In this document: piece by piece, positions 1-12,536 of the stretch
Position numbering within the stretch: the first letter of the stretch is position 1
Layout: every line of letters begins with the position of its first letter
NCBI GenBank assembly: GCA_035079385.1
Contig: JAVHKY010000009.1
Location: 930,001-994,000 of the forward strand
Direction: 5' to 3'
Source: Aspidiotus rigidus
Taxonomy: Eukaryota > Arthropoda > Insecta > Hemiptera > Diaspididae
Length of the DNA: 64,000 nucleotides
Notes under the pieces: model-generated
Databases searched by the model: none
Told to the model about the DNA's origin: nothing
Seen by the model: the letters and a program-made list of their open reading frames with translations, nothing else
Program-made: the position numbers and the translations under genes

Positions 1-399
1 AGTTTATTCACGAAAGCTCACTTCGAACACCGTGTTACGTGCTAACGTCATTGAGCCGATCAACCCGTTTCAGCATCGAGTCGGTTAAATTCAGGAGTGG
101 GATTTACCGACAGTATTAAAAACGCTCGAACGGGCCTATGTGTGAGACGGAATGGTTGTGGATCTGGTTCAGCGTCGAGAAGACGCGGTTAATCGGCTAA
201 ACCAGCCTTCCCCATCTCGCACATAAGTTGGCGCAATATAAAATGTAGGAAAAATGAGATAAGGATGAAAATGACGCTTAATTCGTCACCTTCCCAAGCC
301 GGACTTGGTCACCGTGAGAAGTGTAGACCTGTATACCGCACTATCAGTTCGTTATATGTAGTTGTGAGGCCGTTGGCCAAAAATTGGCGTAATTAAGGC

Positions 400-401
<2 letters not shown>

Positions 402-439
<38 letters not shown>
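402..439. repeat. (TTA)n microsatellite
   Basis: About twelve uninterrupted TTA/ATT triplets. Confidence 0.9.
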
Positions 440-2429
440 TTATTCCCACAAAGCTACAGTTGGCCGCTGTAGTTTGGTATCCATTATTAAGCGGGCTTGA
501 TAGCCAAGGCTTAATAAAGCTGGTACCCGATATACATTGCGCACGATAGAGTTGGGCGTATCGAAGTTAAATTTCGAAAAGTTAACCAAGTAATGGAATG
601 GCATACTGCGTAATGTACGTATGTTACGCGGAGTTTGTCAAATTGCCATTATCGTGAAAAAAAGAAAAAGAAAAGTGCGGACTACGACGTTGTTACAAAG
701 TTTTATGAAATACACAACGAATTTGCCGACTACATGAATACAGTCAACTTTTTTTGCCGATTATGTAATTTAAGCAGCTCTTTTTTCACCCATTTCATGA
801 ATTAGGCTGCCAATTGCTCGAATTCGGCAACACTTGATTCCACACTTCTTAGTAGAGAGAATGCGATTATATTATTCCGTCTACATTTGAATGAGATAAA
901 ATGTCCGTGTTATTGAATGTAAAAATTTATTCGAGCTCCTACACTATATTATGGATACAACTTTGTTTGTCAGCCAAAGACGTATAAAAACCTAGGTAGA
1001 GTATTTCTTGCGGGAAACGTGTGTACGTATGGGTTCCTCTAGAACGGGACAGGGTTATCGGTGATACGCGATGCTCATACCAGTCGGAGTGCACTACAGT
1101 AGAAAAGACAACATTGAAACGGAATCACAATTTTCGGCAACCATGACATACTCAACATGAAATCTGCGGTAAAGATACACAAACAAAGTGACACTTGAGA
1201 ACACGGTGTTTTCATTAAAATACAAAACGTTCGGAACTCGACTGAACTTGGTAAAAACAGAATTACATGTACGTGGTTATCAGCAACATGATTTGCAACT
1301 ACGCGAAGTTATAATCGTTTGAAAATAAAAAGTCAGATGGGGGACGAAGCGCGGTAATATGTTTATTTACTCGCTTTTACTATTCAGAATCGAAAACTAC
1401 TCGCAAATTAAAGATCAGCGCGTTTCTCTCGTGAGAGCTAATGTTATTTTTCCTCCAAATTGCTCACCGCGAGGAGAATAAATATGAAATTCGCAAAAAC
1501 AGCCATTGCCCTATATTTTGTTTATAGTGTACACACTAAAAGAGGCCATGTAATTCAAAGCGCAAAACAAAATGTTCGTTTCACGCCATTCGCAGGCGAT
1601 GGTAACATTTAGGTTCATACTTTTACATAGGCTCTTATGGAGAATCACCCTTAACAAGCCATTTTCTCAAGAAATATAGGTACATGATATATTTTGATGA
1701 AAAATTTATTTAAAAAAGTAATTTACGAATTTAAAGTATAGAAAATTTTCTTCAATTTCACCGCTGACATATATTCGCATTTTAACGCATACCTTGAGAG
1801 AAAATCGCCGATAAAGCGTTATTCCTCATAAGAGGCCTCGTGAAAGTATGAAACCTATTTTTTCTACAGCCTGCGCTTACTCCGCTTTAGAAAAACGCAG
1901 TACTAAACGCTGATGGGTGTTCGATTTTTAAATGAAAAAATGTCTTATATTTTGAATGAGTGAGCGAACTACCTCTTCTAATGTATTATAATCCTGCCTA
2001 AGGGCTAATTTTTCCGGTGTTGCACACTACCAAATATTGTTTTACCGCGGACCTTTCATTCTTTTTATTATTGATTTTTAGGACCTCGGACCTCGACCTC
2101 GCTTCGCTTCCCAGTACACCTGGAGCCTCAATTTTTTTTGAACAATTTGTCAATCAACGTAAGGTGACATTGGTCGGTCGATGGTAGAATTTCAAGCGAA
2201 TTTTGTCGAGAAATTACACAGTTTTTACCGGGGGAGGGGGGAAACGGGTCATAAATAAGAAAAAGAAAATGAATAACATAATCAGTGGGTGACCATTTTT
2301 TCTTAAAGATGTCTCGGAGGCATCATACACATGGTGACCAAACGGGCCGCCAATCGAATAGGCCTGCTATAGCCCTTAAATTTGCTACGGTTGTCGCTCT
2401 CCATTTAACTCTTCTCGTGAAGAGTACTT

Positions 2430-2695
2430 TGCCTCTTTGAGTATGAATAGTAATAGAGAGGCAGAAATCGTCGTTTTTGAAGGTTGCGTGGCAGGCGTGA
2501 TAGAGCGCGCTGTTTCAATCTTACTAGAACAGATAGCACGCGTTTTACATTTAACACCCTCTCTCCTCTCCTTAGTCGTTTTCAATCTTAAAAAAACAGT
2601 TAACACATGAGTTTACCTGAGCAACGCCATCTATCATGCCTGCGAGAGTACTACTATTTCTGCCTCTCCATTACTATTCATACTCAAAGCTTTAC
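2430..2695. mobile_element. Fold-back (MITE-like) inverted repeat
   Basis: The segment around 2434-2500 is repeated in inverted orientation around 2625-2693. Both arms share GAGTATGAATAGTAAT and GAGGCAGAAAT, and further inside GCAGGC.TGATAG, with mismatches. Arms are about 65-70 bp around a centre of about 125 bp. No transposase is present. Ends and target duplication are not certain. Confidence 0.5.
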
Positions 2696-3862
2696 CTATA
2701 GTAATAACTATCAAAAAGTTCCAGCGGTCGTCAACCAGTGTGATGAACATTTTTCTTTCAATTATCTTCTATTTTCTATTCTCTCTACTATAGTGCAGTA
2801 CAAAAGTATCCTTTAATCTTATTCGGTGTGATTTATGCTGGCTCTGCCTTGAAGCAATTTCATTTGCGACCACCGTCACCAGTAAAAACTCGCACCCCTC
2901 CATACTCTCTATTCGTTAGTGTTATCTATTCGCTTCGTTTCTAATAATGCCGATCGTCTATACGTGTAAAAAAAATTAAAACATACATTTATACTCCTAT
3001 ATCTGGAATTCGGGGTCCGAAACGTTCCGTTGAACTTGTTATAGGCCGAATAAAACTGAAAGAGGATTTTTGGAGAAGATAAGCGAGTGGGAAGAGAGGG
3101 CGACTTACTCAATAGTAATTACGTTAATAACAACTGATTTTCAGAAGATCCGATATTAGCGGTTAGTGAATGATGAATACTGCAAATAGAAATTATTTAT
3201 TTCCCTTTCCTTTGATGATAAAATAATATGGTCAAAAGAAACATTTTTGGTAGGAATGCACCTCGGAAAAACTGTCGTACAAAAAATGACTGACGTATGT
3301 CACGAAAATTTCAGAATTTTGGATCACGAGAAAGGTGTTATAATATCTTTTTTCGTTTAAAATACATAGAATTAGGATCTATGGATGACTTTTATAGAAC
3401 TATTTTCGATAAAGAATTCGATATTGAAGTGAAGTCAGTTTGAAGATAAGAATATTCGTTTTTCTAGAAACTCGATGAATGACATACGTCCATGATATTA
3501 TCTTTACGTATATGTCGCGGAATTACACGCAGATTGATCTGGTGCATTTACGAGCCTAAGATCTCATTTTCCAGATCGTTTCATATCGAAAAACGAGCGA
3601 CATACGCGTCTTTTATTCTTTGTACGGCAGAAAAGTAAACTTATTGTATTGAACGAGTCGAGAATTTCTAGTTCAACATGAGAGTACCTTGTGTAGAAGT
3701 ATTTCCCCTCTATTATTGTTGAAACTGGAATGGCTGGTGTAGCATACGTACTCGTATTATTATTGCGTATCGGTGATACTCGTATACCGAGATCTCTTTA
3801 AATACGACTTAGGTACATTCTAGAAAATAATATTCTTCTTTTTATTTCTATTTTCTTCTCAG

Positions 3863-3937
3863 ATTCGGGCGTATACCGTAATCCATACTGACGCAGAAAT
3901 GTCACAAAACGTGTGGTAAAGTGGGCAAATACCAAAA
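3863..3937 (+). other. Likely 5' UTR start of the frizzled coding exon (splice acceptor at 3861-3862)
   Basis: A long pyrimidine tract ending TTCTTCTCAG is a good 3' splice site directly before this segment. The coding exon probably begins at 3863 with about 75 bases of 5' UTR, and at least one non-coding exon lies further upstream. Confidence 0.5.
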
Positions 3938-5980
3938 ATGTTCAAGCGAATATGTGTCGATGAAGTTGATATTCGACTAAGATTGGTCGTGCTGACGCTT
4001 TGTTGGAAATGGGTATCCGGAACTTTGATGGAGCCGATGGTATTGAGTTCCGATGTCAGTGGCTCGTCGTCTTCGAACGACGCAGCGTTAGGACGATGCG
4101 AAGAGATCACGGTGCCGATGTGTCGTAATATCGGATACAACATGACAAGGATGCCGAACGACATGAACCATGAAACGCAAGAAGAAGCTGGTTTCGAGGT
4201 GCATCAATTTTGGCCGTTGGTTGAGATCAATTGTTCTATCGAGCTGAAATTTTTCTTGTGTTCTATGTACACGCCCATCTGTCTGAATCACTATCACGAT
4301 CCATTGAAGGTGTGCCGAAGCGTTTGCGAGAGAGCTCGCGCCGGTTGCGAACCGATCATGCAGGATTACAAGTTTGAATGGCCGGAACGAATGAATTGCA
4401 GTAAACTGCCGTGGAAAAATGAAAGTTCCATGTGTATGGAGCCGCCGAGGGAATTTCAAGACTCAGTGCCCGGATCCAATATACGAGGTGGTGCGAAACG
4501 GCCTAACAGCGGTGTTATTCCTCCACTCAAATGTAAACCCGGCCAGAGAGGTAAACATTGTCGCGACAGTTCGGATTCGTCGTCCGCGTCGAATGGTGGT
4601 GGCAGTAGCAGTGGCGGTGGCGGTGCTGTCGGACGTGAATGTGCTTGTAGGTGTAAATTACCGCTGATACCTATAGATCGCGATTCGCCGTGGTTCAATC
4701 GCAGTGTGAAAGTCGGCCGCGTGGAGAACTGCGCATTTCCCTGTAAAGGCGCATTCTTTACAAAGGAAGAAAAGGAATTCGCGTCTACGTGGATAGCCGT
4801 CTGGTCGGGATTGTGTTGCGTAGCCACCGTAATGACCTTGACCACCTTTCTGATCGATACGGAGAGGTTCAAGTACCCGGAAAGACCGATCGTATTCCTG
4901 TCCGCTTGCTACTTTCTAGTCAGCGTCGGTTATTTGGTGCGAGTGTTTCTCGGCCATGATCAAGTCGCGTGCGAAGGCCATATGATTGTGTACAGCGCGA
5001 GCGGGCCAAAGCCGTGCACTCTGGTCTTTTTGTTGGTGTACTTTTTCGGTATGGCCTCGTCCATCTGGTGGGTAATTTTAACTTTTACATGGTTTTTGGC
5101 CGCTGGCTTCAAATGGAGCAACGAAGCGATCGCCAGTTATTCGCAGTACTTCCATTTAACAGCGTGGCTGGTGCCGACGGTCAAATCTGTGCTAGTGTTG
5201 GTCATGTCAGGGGTGGACGGTGATCCGGTAGCCGGTATATGCGGCGTTGGCAATCAGAATCCGGATAACTTGCTGAAGTTTGTGCTAATACCGTTGCTCG
5301 TGTACGTGATTATCGGCGTATCATTCTTATTCAGCGGCTTCGTATCGCTGTTTCGTATTCGGACCGTGTTCAAAAATCAAGGCGGTATCGGACGCAACAA
5401 AGCCGACAAACTCGAGAAGTTGATGATACGAATAGGTATATTCAGCGTACTCTATACCCTACCCGCCAGTGTTTTAATCGCCTGTTACGTATACGAATAC
5501 TATTCGTATGACGAATGGATGTCGTCGTTAACCTGCCCATGTCTGGCGACTGTTGCAGCAGGAGGAGATAATGTTCAACTATACAGGGCCAGGCTAAAAC
5601 CTATCTATCCGGTGCTTATGTTGAAATATTTCATGGCCTTAGCGGTGGGCATTACTTCCGGCGTGTGGATTTGGTCCGGTAAAACGTTAGGCTCGTGGAA
5701 AAAGCTATGGAGGCGACTGTTCGGCGGAGGTAAAGACCACAAGCCTTCCTCGTTGATCAACAGTGCGAGCAAACCGCGACTGGTGAAGCAGCAGTATCTA
5801 CTGCCGCCGCCGTCTATTCCGATTCCTCCTGTGCCAGCAGCGCCGAGTAGTAGTTTGCTTTCTGGTCCGCACATAACGCCTACTGGAAATTTGCTCGGTG
5901 GCCATCATCTGATGGGTACGGCGAACTTGCACCACCACATGATAAAGCAATCGCAGCAAGCGCCTTTAAGTCACGTATGA
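3938..5980 (+). CDS. fz2: Frizzled-family Wnt receptor (Fz5/8 group, Drosophila fz2-like)
   Basis: A 680-residue seven-pass receptor at the plasma membrane that binds Wnt and signals through Dishevelled. A hydrophobic stretch at residues 13-28 is a plausible signal peptide. The cysteine-rich Wnt-binding domain spans about 54-166 (CEEITVPMC, NIGYN, FWPLVEI, CSMYTPIC, CRSVCERARAGCEP). A Ser/Gly-rich low-complexity linker follows at 210-232, then a second Cys cluster (ECACRCK, CAFPCK) and seven membrane segments from about 284 to 580. The Dishevelled-binding KTxxxW motif is KTLGSW at 582-587. The His/Pro-rich tail ends LSHV, like the PDZ-binding ends of Fz5/8 receptors. The coding region is in one exon. 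The ATG at 3938 comes shortly after a splice acceptor, and the first in-frame methionine gives the signal peptide. GC content is much higher than in the flanks. The Fz5/8 assignment is from memory of the family. Confidence 0.93.
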   Translation: MFKRICVDEVDIRLRLVVLTLCWKWVSGTLMEPMVLSSDVSGSSSSNDAALGRCEEITVPMCRNIGYNMTRMPNDMNHETQEEAGFEVHQFWPLVEINCSIELKFFLCSMYTPICLNHYHDPLKVCRSVCERARAGCEPIMQDYKFEWPERMNCSKLPWKNESSMCMEPPREFQDSVPGSNIRGGAKRPNSGVIPPLKCKPGQRGKHCRDSSDSSSASNGGGSSSGGGGAVGRECACRCKLPLIPIDRDSPWFNRSVKVGRVENCAFPCKGAFFTKEEKEFASTWIAVWSGLCCVATVMTLTTFLIDTERFKYPERPIVFLSACYFLVSVGYLVRVFLGHDQVACEGHMIVYSASGPKPCTLVFLLVYFFGMASSIWWVILTFTWFLAAGFKWSNEAIASYSQYFHLTAWLVPTVKSVLVLVMSGVDGDPVAGICGVGNQNPDNLLKFVLIPLLVYVIIGVSFLFSGFVSLFRIRTVFKNQGGIGRNKADKLEKLMIRIGIFSVLYTLPASVLIACYVYEYYSYDEWMSSLTCPCLATVAAGGDNVQLYRARLKPIYPVLMLKYFMALAVGITSGVWIWSGKTLGSWKKLWRRLFGGGKDHKPSSLINSASKPRLVKQQYLLPPPSIPIPPVPAAPSSSLLSGPHITPTGNLLGGHHLMGTANLHHHMIKQSQQAPLSHV

Positions 5981-6100
5981 CAACAGTTTCCTGCCTCGAG
6001 CTTGGCGAGTGATCAGAAACATCTGTCCGAGAATTCCGTAGAGTACGTGCTCGAAGAGGACATGATGCACACCGCATTTAATAACTACGGACCAGTTTAA
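5981..6100 (+). other. In-frame open extension after the frizzled TGA (possible readthrough)
   Basis: Directly after the TGA (context GTA TGA CAA) the same frame stays open for 39 codons to a TAA at 6098. The composition stays like the gene: GC-rich codons and an acidic run including EYVLEEDMMH, ending NNYGPV. It could be a UGA-C readthrough extension, an ancestral C-terminus cut off by a recent stop, or chance. The LSHV end before the TGA already looks like a normal family terminus. Confidence 0.35.
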
Positions 6101-7320
6101 CTTGACGAGGCTCGGGCAGGTACCTATCTAGCTCATCGTTAGACAGACTTCTTTTCCTATATCTTTCAAACTCTTTCTCTCGCCGCCACATATTTCTTCC
6201 GTCACAAATCTATCTTTACGTATAGACGTGTATATGATACCTCGTATTTTTTTAAATACAAACGTCTAGTTAACCTCTATATTTTTATTTCATTTGATTA
6301 TATTTACCTGTTAACATGTTACGCTGTGTGTGTGCGTGTACCTACGTATACAAATTACATACACACGCGCACACACACATCCATCCATAAGTATTTAGTC
6401 GCGTACCTATGTAAATTGTACATATTATATTCGTATTAGCTTCCTTTCTCTAATAATACTGTACAAAATAACTGTCGTATATTCTTTGTAAAGAAAAAAG
6501 ATCTCAAGTATTCCGGTCAGCGCAGCGTGTATAGTGTGAGCGTTGAAATACTTACTCGTATTATTACTAGTGCATCTAGATAATTAATTATTATTATCAT
6601 TTATGTAAAATTTATGTAAATTCGAATCTTTTTGTATATTTTGTGTTCAGGAAAATGAAAGTAAGCGGGTGGAAGTGGTGGGTACAATTAGATATTTTCG
6701 TATATTTCGAATACGCTCGTCCTTACGAGTGGCTCCTCGGTAGAAATTTTTAAGAATAATGGATAATGAGAAAATTTCAATACCTACCTACTTCAGAAAA
6801 ACGAACGCCTAAAAGAATGAAAGAGAAAAGGAAAAATGGGAGGGGGTGGGGAGATGACCATCTAGTCATAGCTGTAAGTCTGACGAAAAGTGAGTGAGTG
6901 GCTTTTTTTCCTCTAATTTTTTCGTCTTGTAGGTTACCTTGTACATAGATTTACTCGAGCATGTATGCGTGTGTGTGTCCGTACTCGCCCTACGCCAGTC
7001 CCGATCACGCACGTACCCTCGTATAATAGGTACGTCTAATGTATTTCATCTTACATCAAGTGCAAGCGCGAAATAGTTTCAAGCCAGCATTTCTTCTTTT
7101 TTGTACGACGAGCCATTTAAATTAGAAGCATATTATCTTCTCATTCCTTGTACCAGCATATTATTTATTGTTGTTTGTAATTTAAAATACGAGTAATTTT
7201 ATAAATGAGGAAAGAAGAACAGAAGAGGATTGAAAGAAAAATCAAGAAGATGATAGAGAAATAACTGATCTTTTTGAATTGGTTCCTTCCACCCTTTTTG
7301 TCATGGGCCTACCGTATTTC
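6101..7320 (+). other. Probable frizzled 3' UTR and flank
   Basis: No gene seen. Contains CA/GT-rich microsatellite DNA near 6325-6385 and several AATAAA-like motifs. The polyadenylation site cannot be fixed from sequence. Confidence 0.4.
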
Positions 7321-7545
7321 AAGGCCGGGTTAGACGATCAATATTTTCGTTAATTTTCCCCGTCAATTTTTTTAAAAATCGAGTTTAAAACCAAATTCTT
7401 GACGGTATCATCAATAAAATTCAAACAGAATTGAATTTTATTGATGCATCTTTAAGTTTCCACGTCAAGAAATCGTATAAACTCGATTTTTAAAAAAATT
7501 GACGGGGGAAAATTGACAAAAATCTTGATCGTCTAGAGCGGCCTT
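7321..7545. mobile_element. Fold-back MITE with about 85-bp arms
   Basis: Left arm from AAGGCCG at 7321 and right arm ending CGGCCTT at 7545 are near-perfect inverted copies. Both carry CTAGACGATCAA/TTAGACGATCAA, CCCGTCAATTTTTTTAAAAA and TCGAGTTTA. The centre is itself palindromic (ATCAATAAAATTCAA against TTGAATTTTATTGAT), so almost the whole 225 bp can fold into one hairpin. No coding capacity. Confidence 0.85.
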
Positions 7546-9822
7546 AACTATAAATATTACTCAGGTCTGCTACCGATTCTGTTTATGTAGTGTTTTTGTT
7601 ACTTTAAAAACATTCATAATTTTTTTTAAACAATATTTGGATGGTTACTCAATTCTAACGCATATAATTTTATACTCGTAGTTTTCATTTTCATACTTAC
7701 AAACGTCTAATTATGTTAGGTAGGTACTTGATGAAAGTGTTATAAGAAATTAAAATGATGTAAGATGGGATAAACGTTTGAAAAGGTAGCCCTATTGACA
7801 GTAGATCCTGTGTTATACATCACGAAAAGGGAATGATGTATAATATCCTAAAATTCTGTTGATGAAATAAGCATGGATGCTCGATGCAATGCATGGAAAC
7901 AGTCGACTCCAAATCGATTTTCAGGGAGGCTGCAGAGCCGGCTAAATTTTTAGAGGGGCTTCGCTTTTAGCTCCCCAACATTGCGGAAAGGAGTGACACT
8001 TTTACTTGGGAAAAGTCGGAAAATTAAACTTGGAGCGCTTCTCCAACTCTTTCAGCTCCGACTCCGCGCCCTTGATTTTTAGCGAGAAATCAGTAATGAT
8101 AAAGCAAGTGTATGTACAATAATAAGCTATATCTACTTAGCCCATATTGTGAATGTAATTTTTCAAGTTTTTGTTAACGTATTGACTCTCGTATTACTAC
8201 TAGTGATGAACCCTGTTCTATAGTATCGTTACGCTCATTTCTGAAAATTCAGTTTCACCCCGTACGGTGAGAAGTACCGCTACCTAAATGTACGTAGACT
8301 TCCCAGTTTGAATTCCTTATACCTACCATGCGTGCTGGACAAATATGCTAATTGTTTATCGTTTGAATTACCTAATTCGTTTTGGAATTGAATAAGAATA
8401 ATAATTATGATCATCGAGTATTTTTATTAATTTAATGTGATCTATGAATCGTGTATAGAATTTTACGTCTATGTATAAACCTTAGATTATTTTTACTAGT
8501 TACCAAAATTTTAGCTTCGTACGTTACATTTCGTATTACGTCGAAAATTAATAAATGAAACGTCTCCTTCTATTATGACGCACTCGCTGTTTAATTAACT
8601 TCTTCCTCTTCAACACGCCAAATTTTTAATTCATTTTAGCGATCGCTAGGTAGGCCTATCTAATCGCGTAAAAGGAAAAATCTGGTAAATGAAAAGGGAA
8701 ACCGTACTTCAAGTAGGTAGCGAATACAGAAACAATATGGTCGACTTTTCTTTCTTTTTTTTTATCTCGAATTTTCGAACGAAATCAGCCGATAGACTAC
8801 GAATGAGGAATAAAAATACTTGGTAATAGTTATTTGGTAATTGCTAACATTAATAAAAATAAGAGGATCAATAAATAATTAATGGATAGGAAATATTTCG
8901 AAAATTGTTTGCAAGTCCTACCATTCAGACTACTTGATCGAGTTGAGCTTTATGCAACGGAATATGACGTTATGCTTTTGTACAAGGTGGATACGTAAAG
9001 AAGGCCGGTAACTCGGATTGCAAGGAAGAACGAGATGCCTAATTTTTGTAAAATAATTTCGAACCCCAGTATGGTGAGTTCAATATTAGAACGTAGCTAG
9101 ATTTGAGTCAACTTAAGGGAACACGTCTCTTCCCTGTATCTAGTTGGAAAACACCCAATTTCCTCTCTCGAAACGTGCAAGAGAAAAGAGTCAAGCTCTT
9201 ATTTTATTTAAACACAGACGCGACAGTCAATTACATATTTTTCTTATTTTCTTCCAATTTCATGAAATCCTCATTTTCCGCACAATGTACTCGTGAAGAT
9301 GTACTTTTTTTTTCTTTTTTCTTTTCTTTTTTTTTTTTCATTCTTGTTGTCAGTTACCAATGCTCATAAACATTACTTATTCCAGTTTATCGGCATTTAT
9401 CTTTGTTAAATATTCATAGTACTTACTTATTTATTAATGCTAAGTGTGAAAATTGTAAAATTAATATGGGAAGATTGTGTTCTCAATAAATAATTAGACC
9501 TAACTGCATCGTTTTTAATACGAATGTTGTGTCGAAGCATTTCTATTGAAAAATTCTAACCACCTTTTAGACTTTGTTATAGTCCGCGTATAATTTTTTA
9601 ATGTTTTCATAACCTGAATTCATCCTAGTATACGTAATTGTTAGTGATATAATAGTTTTATTCGATAATTTTCTCTTGATTGATCTTATTCTTTGTTGGA
9701 AAAATTTTAATTTTCGTGTGAAACTTAATTTCTATTTTTTTTTTTTTTTTGCGGAACATTATTGTCCAACATTGTATCGGCGTGTTATAAGAAATTTCAA
9801 CAGAGTATATTGATATAATATG
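7546..9822. other. Intergenic DNA, no gene recognised
   Basis: AT-rich sequence with poly(T) runs (near 8750, 9306-9340, 9737-9750). No open frame with a recognisable domain and no strong splice-site pairs were noticed. Confidence 0.5.
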
Positions 9823-10348
9823 CCAGGTGGACCAAAATGATGTTACTTACCAGTTAAATGAGAGTTTGCACTGAATCTGTTCTAACGTAAAAATGCGAAA
9901 TGCTTAATGTATACTTCAGGTCTTTCAATTTTCGCTTTTACTTGACTTTCACATTTTTCTGATCCGAATTATGGACCAAAATGTGCCAAGAATTGATCAA
10001 TTTACCAAGATTTCCGAAATAAGAAATTGAAAATTCCCTCATGTTCAAGCTTCATTAAGTTATTCGCGTATTTTTTTTTTCGTAATCAGCCTTAGATTTC
10101 GTTTCCAAATCAAATAGAATGCGGAAGTTGAAACAATTTTTAATTTCTGAGAATAATGGCAAATTGGTCAATTTTCATTACATTTTGATCCATAATTCGA
10201 CTCAGAAAAGTCGTAGAAAGTTGGGTAGGGGCGCAAAGTGAAGATGAATATGAGATACAACCTAACCTAACCTAATCTAACGTTGCGGACTAAAATGAAT
10301 TTCGCGGGAACTCTTATTTAAATGGTTATACCATTCTAGTCCACCCGG
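9823..10348. mobile_element. Non-autonomous inverted-repeat element, about 525 bp
   Basis: Ends are inverted copies: CCAGGTGGACCAAAATG at the left, and CCGGGTGGACTAGAATG read inward from the right. Long subterminal inverted segments share GAATTATGGA.CAAAATGT and CAATTT. The right half recurs near 39430-39600 and more weakly near 58790-58865, so this is a dispersed family. No transposase frame. Confidence 0.7.
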
Positions 10349-12264
10349 TGTATACGTACGCATTACGAGTATTACCAATTATATTTTTTCCGGTTTAAAA
10401 TATTACTTTTTTCGCTATCTCTTGTACGTCTCTCTTCTTTGTACGGAACTTCACTTGAATTTTTGTGTATGAATTATGAAACAAGTGCGTGCCCGAAGTT
10501 AAAATTGAACTTGTTGTTACTCAACATACTGATTGTAAATAATATCATGGAAAAAGTTTCTAATACCGGTACCTGTATTATGATGTACTTTTGTATACGT
10601 GTTTACTTTTATTTTTCTTTTCTTTTGTACCTAATTTTTAATGCCAATATTTCTATTACCATTTGTATTTCTACGAATATAAAATTTTAAATTTTTAGTG
10701 AATAGTTGAATATTTATTTGAAGTTAATGTTTAGTAACTAATGAGTAAGTATCAATCAGATTTGACATCTACTCTAGAAATAGGAAAATTGGAACATACG
10801 GATGAAAATAAGCCATCTTTTGCGTGAATTATCGAGTTTTTTCTGACGAGGAAATTAAAGCCCTGAATTTTGACTACGTCATATTTTTGGGGCTCTTGCC
10901 TCTGGCAAAGCTAGAGCCCTTATACAATCGCGAAAAAAAGTTCTCACCGCAAAAATGTGTTATGACGTTACTCAAGTTATACTATACATTCTTTGTTATT
11001 TGAGATTTGATTTTTGCATAGCAATTTCCAAATTTCGGGAGTTTTTATTTTTGGTACGTTAATCAATCTAAATTGATAATAATACTACACTTATCGTTGC
11101 ATTTATCGCGTGACTAACAAGGTATACAAGATTGTGAAGAGAATGAGTCTCAGAGAACAAGAATTGCTAAAAAAATTTTGGAAAAAACTAGCTTCAAAGC
11201 TGAATTATAAGCTTTCAAGTTATTGGAAATGAAAAAAACTATTTGGTTTGGAAGAAAAAATTATGAGGAGTTTCTTTGAATCGAAAAGAGAGAGAAAAAA
11301 AAAACACTCACGCAGTAAATTGTCCTCAAGCATTCAAACTGAAGATTTAACAAAACAAAATTCAAGGCTCTAGGTGCTATGGGAAGCGAGACACAATTTC
11401 CAGGTAGCAAGAATGAACCTGTTAAACAAAAGGTTCTCCATTATAATACAACTGATACCAAATAAAAGGATAGGAAAATCCGCTTCTTGTAACGTGTAAA
11501 TAGCTACGCTACTCGTAATAGTGAGGAATTTTTCAAAAAAATGAAAATTTCTCGAGAACTACCCATCCGATCCTCAAAAAAAATTGCAGGTGCACATTTT
11601 CAGATAGAATACTACAATATGGGCAAGTTACAGAAAAATCCGTCGGATAGTTTCGGAGGAGTTCCGCGAACAAAAAAATCTTACAAATAAATAAATTAAT
11701 TAATAAATTCGTAATAATAATAATAGCCTAATAAATAATAATTGGCCTACCTCATTTTTCCAACAAGAAAAGTCGGTAAAACGCGAGAGACCCAGATACT
11801 GGGACGCAGGGCGATTCAGTCTTGTTTATAACGTATTCTAGGCTATTTTATTTTTCACAGCTACACTTGTACCTATTTTGAATCTCCGGATAAAGTTATA
11901 ACAGCGTATTTAGAATGAAGGTATGAAAAACTGATGAAAAATTTTTCGAAAATTCGAAAGAAGAAGTTTTTTTTTTTCATTATATTCAACCAAAAAGATG
12001 TATAATATAAAAAACAAAAACAAACAAAGAATAAAATATACAAAAAAGGAATAGAAAAAAATTGTATAATAATGTAAGAAAAAAAAAAAAAAAAAAAAAG
12101 CGAAAACAATAATACTCTGACTTAGCAATTCGTTATAAGGACTGGAGCCGAGTTTGAATTTTTGTGTTAAGGGAGTATGATTTAAAAACTCTTTAAAGTT
12201 TATCATAAAATATGAAAAAAAAAGGTTGGAAAGAGGATGGCTACTAGTAGAGGGGTGATGTATG
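10349..12264. other. Intergenic AT-rich DNA with dispersed repeat fragments
   Basis: No gene recognised. Poly(A)-rich tracts near 11970-12100 create spurious Phe/Tyr-rich open frames on the minus strand. Near 11285-11410 there are pieces of the CTCACGCAGT repeat family also seen at 33.3 and 57.7 kb. The stretch leads into the minisatellite that opens the AT-rich PolB block. Confidence 0.5.
11500..11700 (+). repeat. Dispersed repeat, inverted copy at 56230-56420
   Basis: Contains GAGAACTACCCATC, GGTGCACATTTTCAGATA and GGAGTTCCGCGAACAAAAAA. The reverse complement of 56230-56420 carries the same blocks in the same order, with scattered mismatches. A more diverged copy lies at 57185-57330. Confidence 0.75.
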
Positions 12265-12536
12265 TTCTAGGACAGTTCTGGATTTCTCAGACATTTCTGG
12301 ATTTCTAGGACAGTTCTAGATTTGTAGGACAGTTCTGGATTTCTAAGACAGCTCTGGATTTCTAGGACATTTCTGGATTTCTAGGACAGTTCTAGATTTC
12401 TATGACATTTCTGGATTTCTAAGACACTTCTCAATTTCTATGACATTTCTGGATTTCTAGGACAGTTCTTGATTTCTAAGACAGTTCTGGATTTTTAAGA
12501 CAGTTATGGATTTCTAGGACAGTTATGGATTTCTCA
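12265..12536. repeat. 19-bp minisatellite, about 14 copies
   Basis: Unit close to GGATTTCTAGGACAGTTCT, with variants such as GACATTTCT and AAGACAG. It stands at the left edge of the AT-rich block that carries the PolB genes. Confidence 0.92.

Larger units (their letters stand above)
1..3862. other. Non-coding region upstream of the frizzled gene
   Basis: No convincing gene is visible on either strand. Short open frames here have no recognisable domain and several lie inside an inverted repeat. A TTA microsatellite sits near 402-439 and a fold-back element near 2430-2695. The stretch probably contains 5' flanking or intronic DNA of the downstream receptor gene, because a splice acceptor lies at its end. 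No promoter could be identified. Confidence 0.5.

Noticed and set aside
4088..5874. Several 80-140 aa frames overlapping the frizzled gene in other frames
   Set aside because: They are antisense or shifted shadows of a GC-rich conserved receptor exon.
11931..11965. CTGATGA...CGAAA as a hammerhead core
   Set aside because: The supposed stem II is AAAATTTTT with no loop, and no stems I and III can be formed.
11873..12206. Membrane-protein-like minus-strand frames rich in Phe and Tyr
   Set aside because: They are translations of poly(A)/poly(T) tracts.
12265..12536. CRISPR-like array
   Set aside because: Units are direct 19-bp tandem repeats without unique spacers, in a eukaryotic context.
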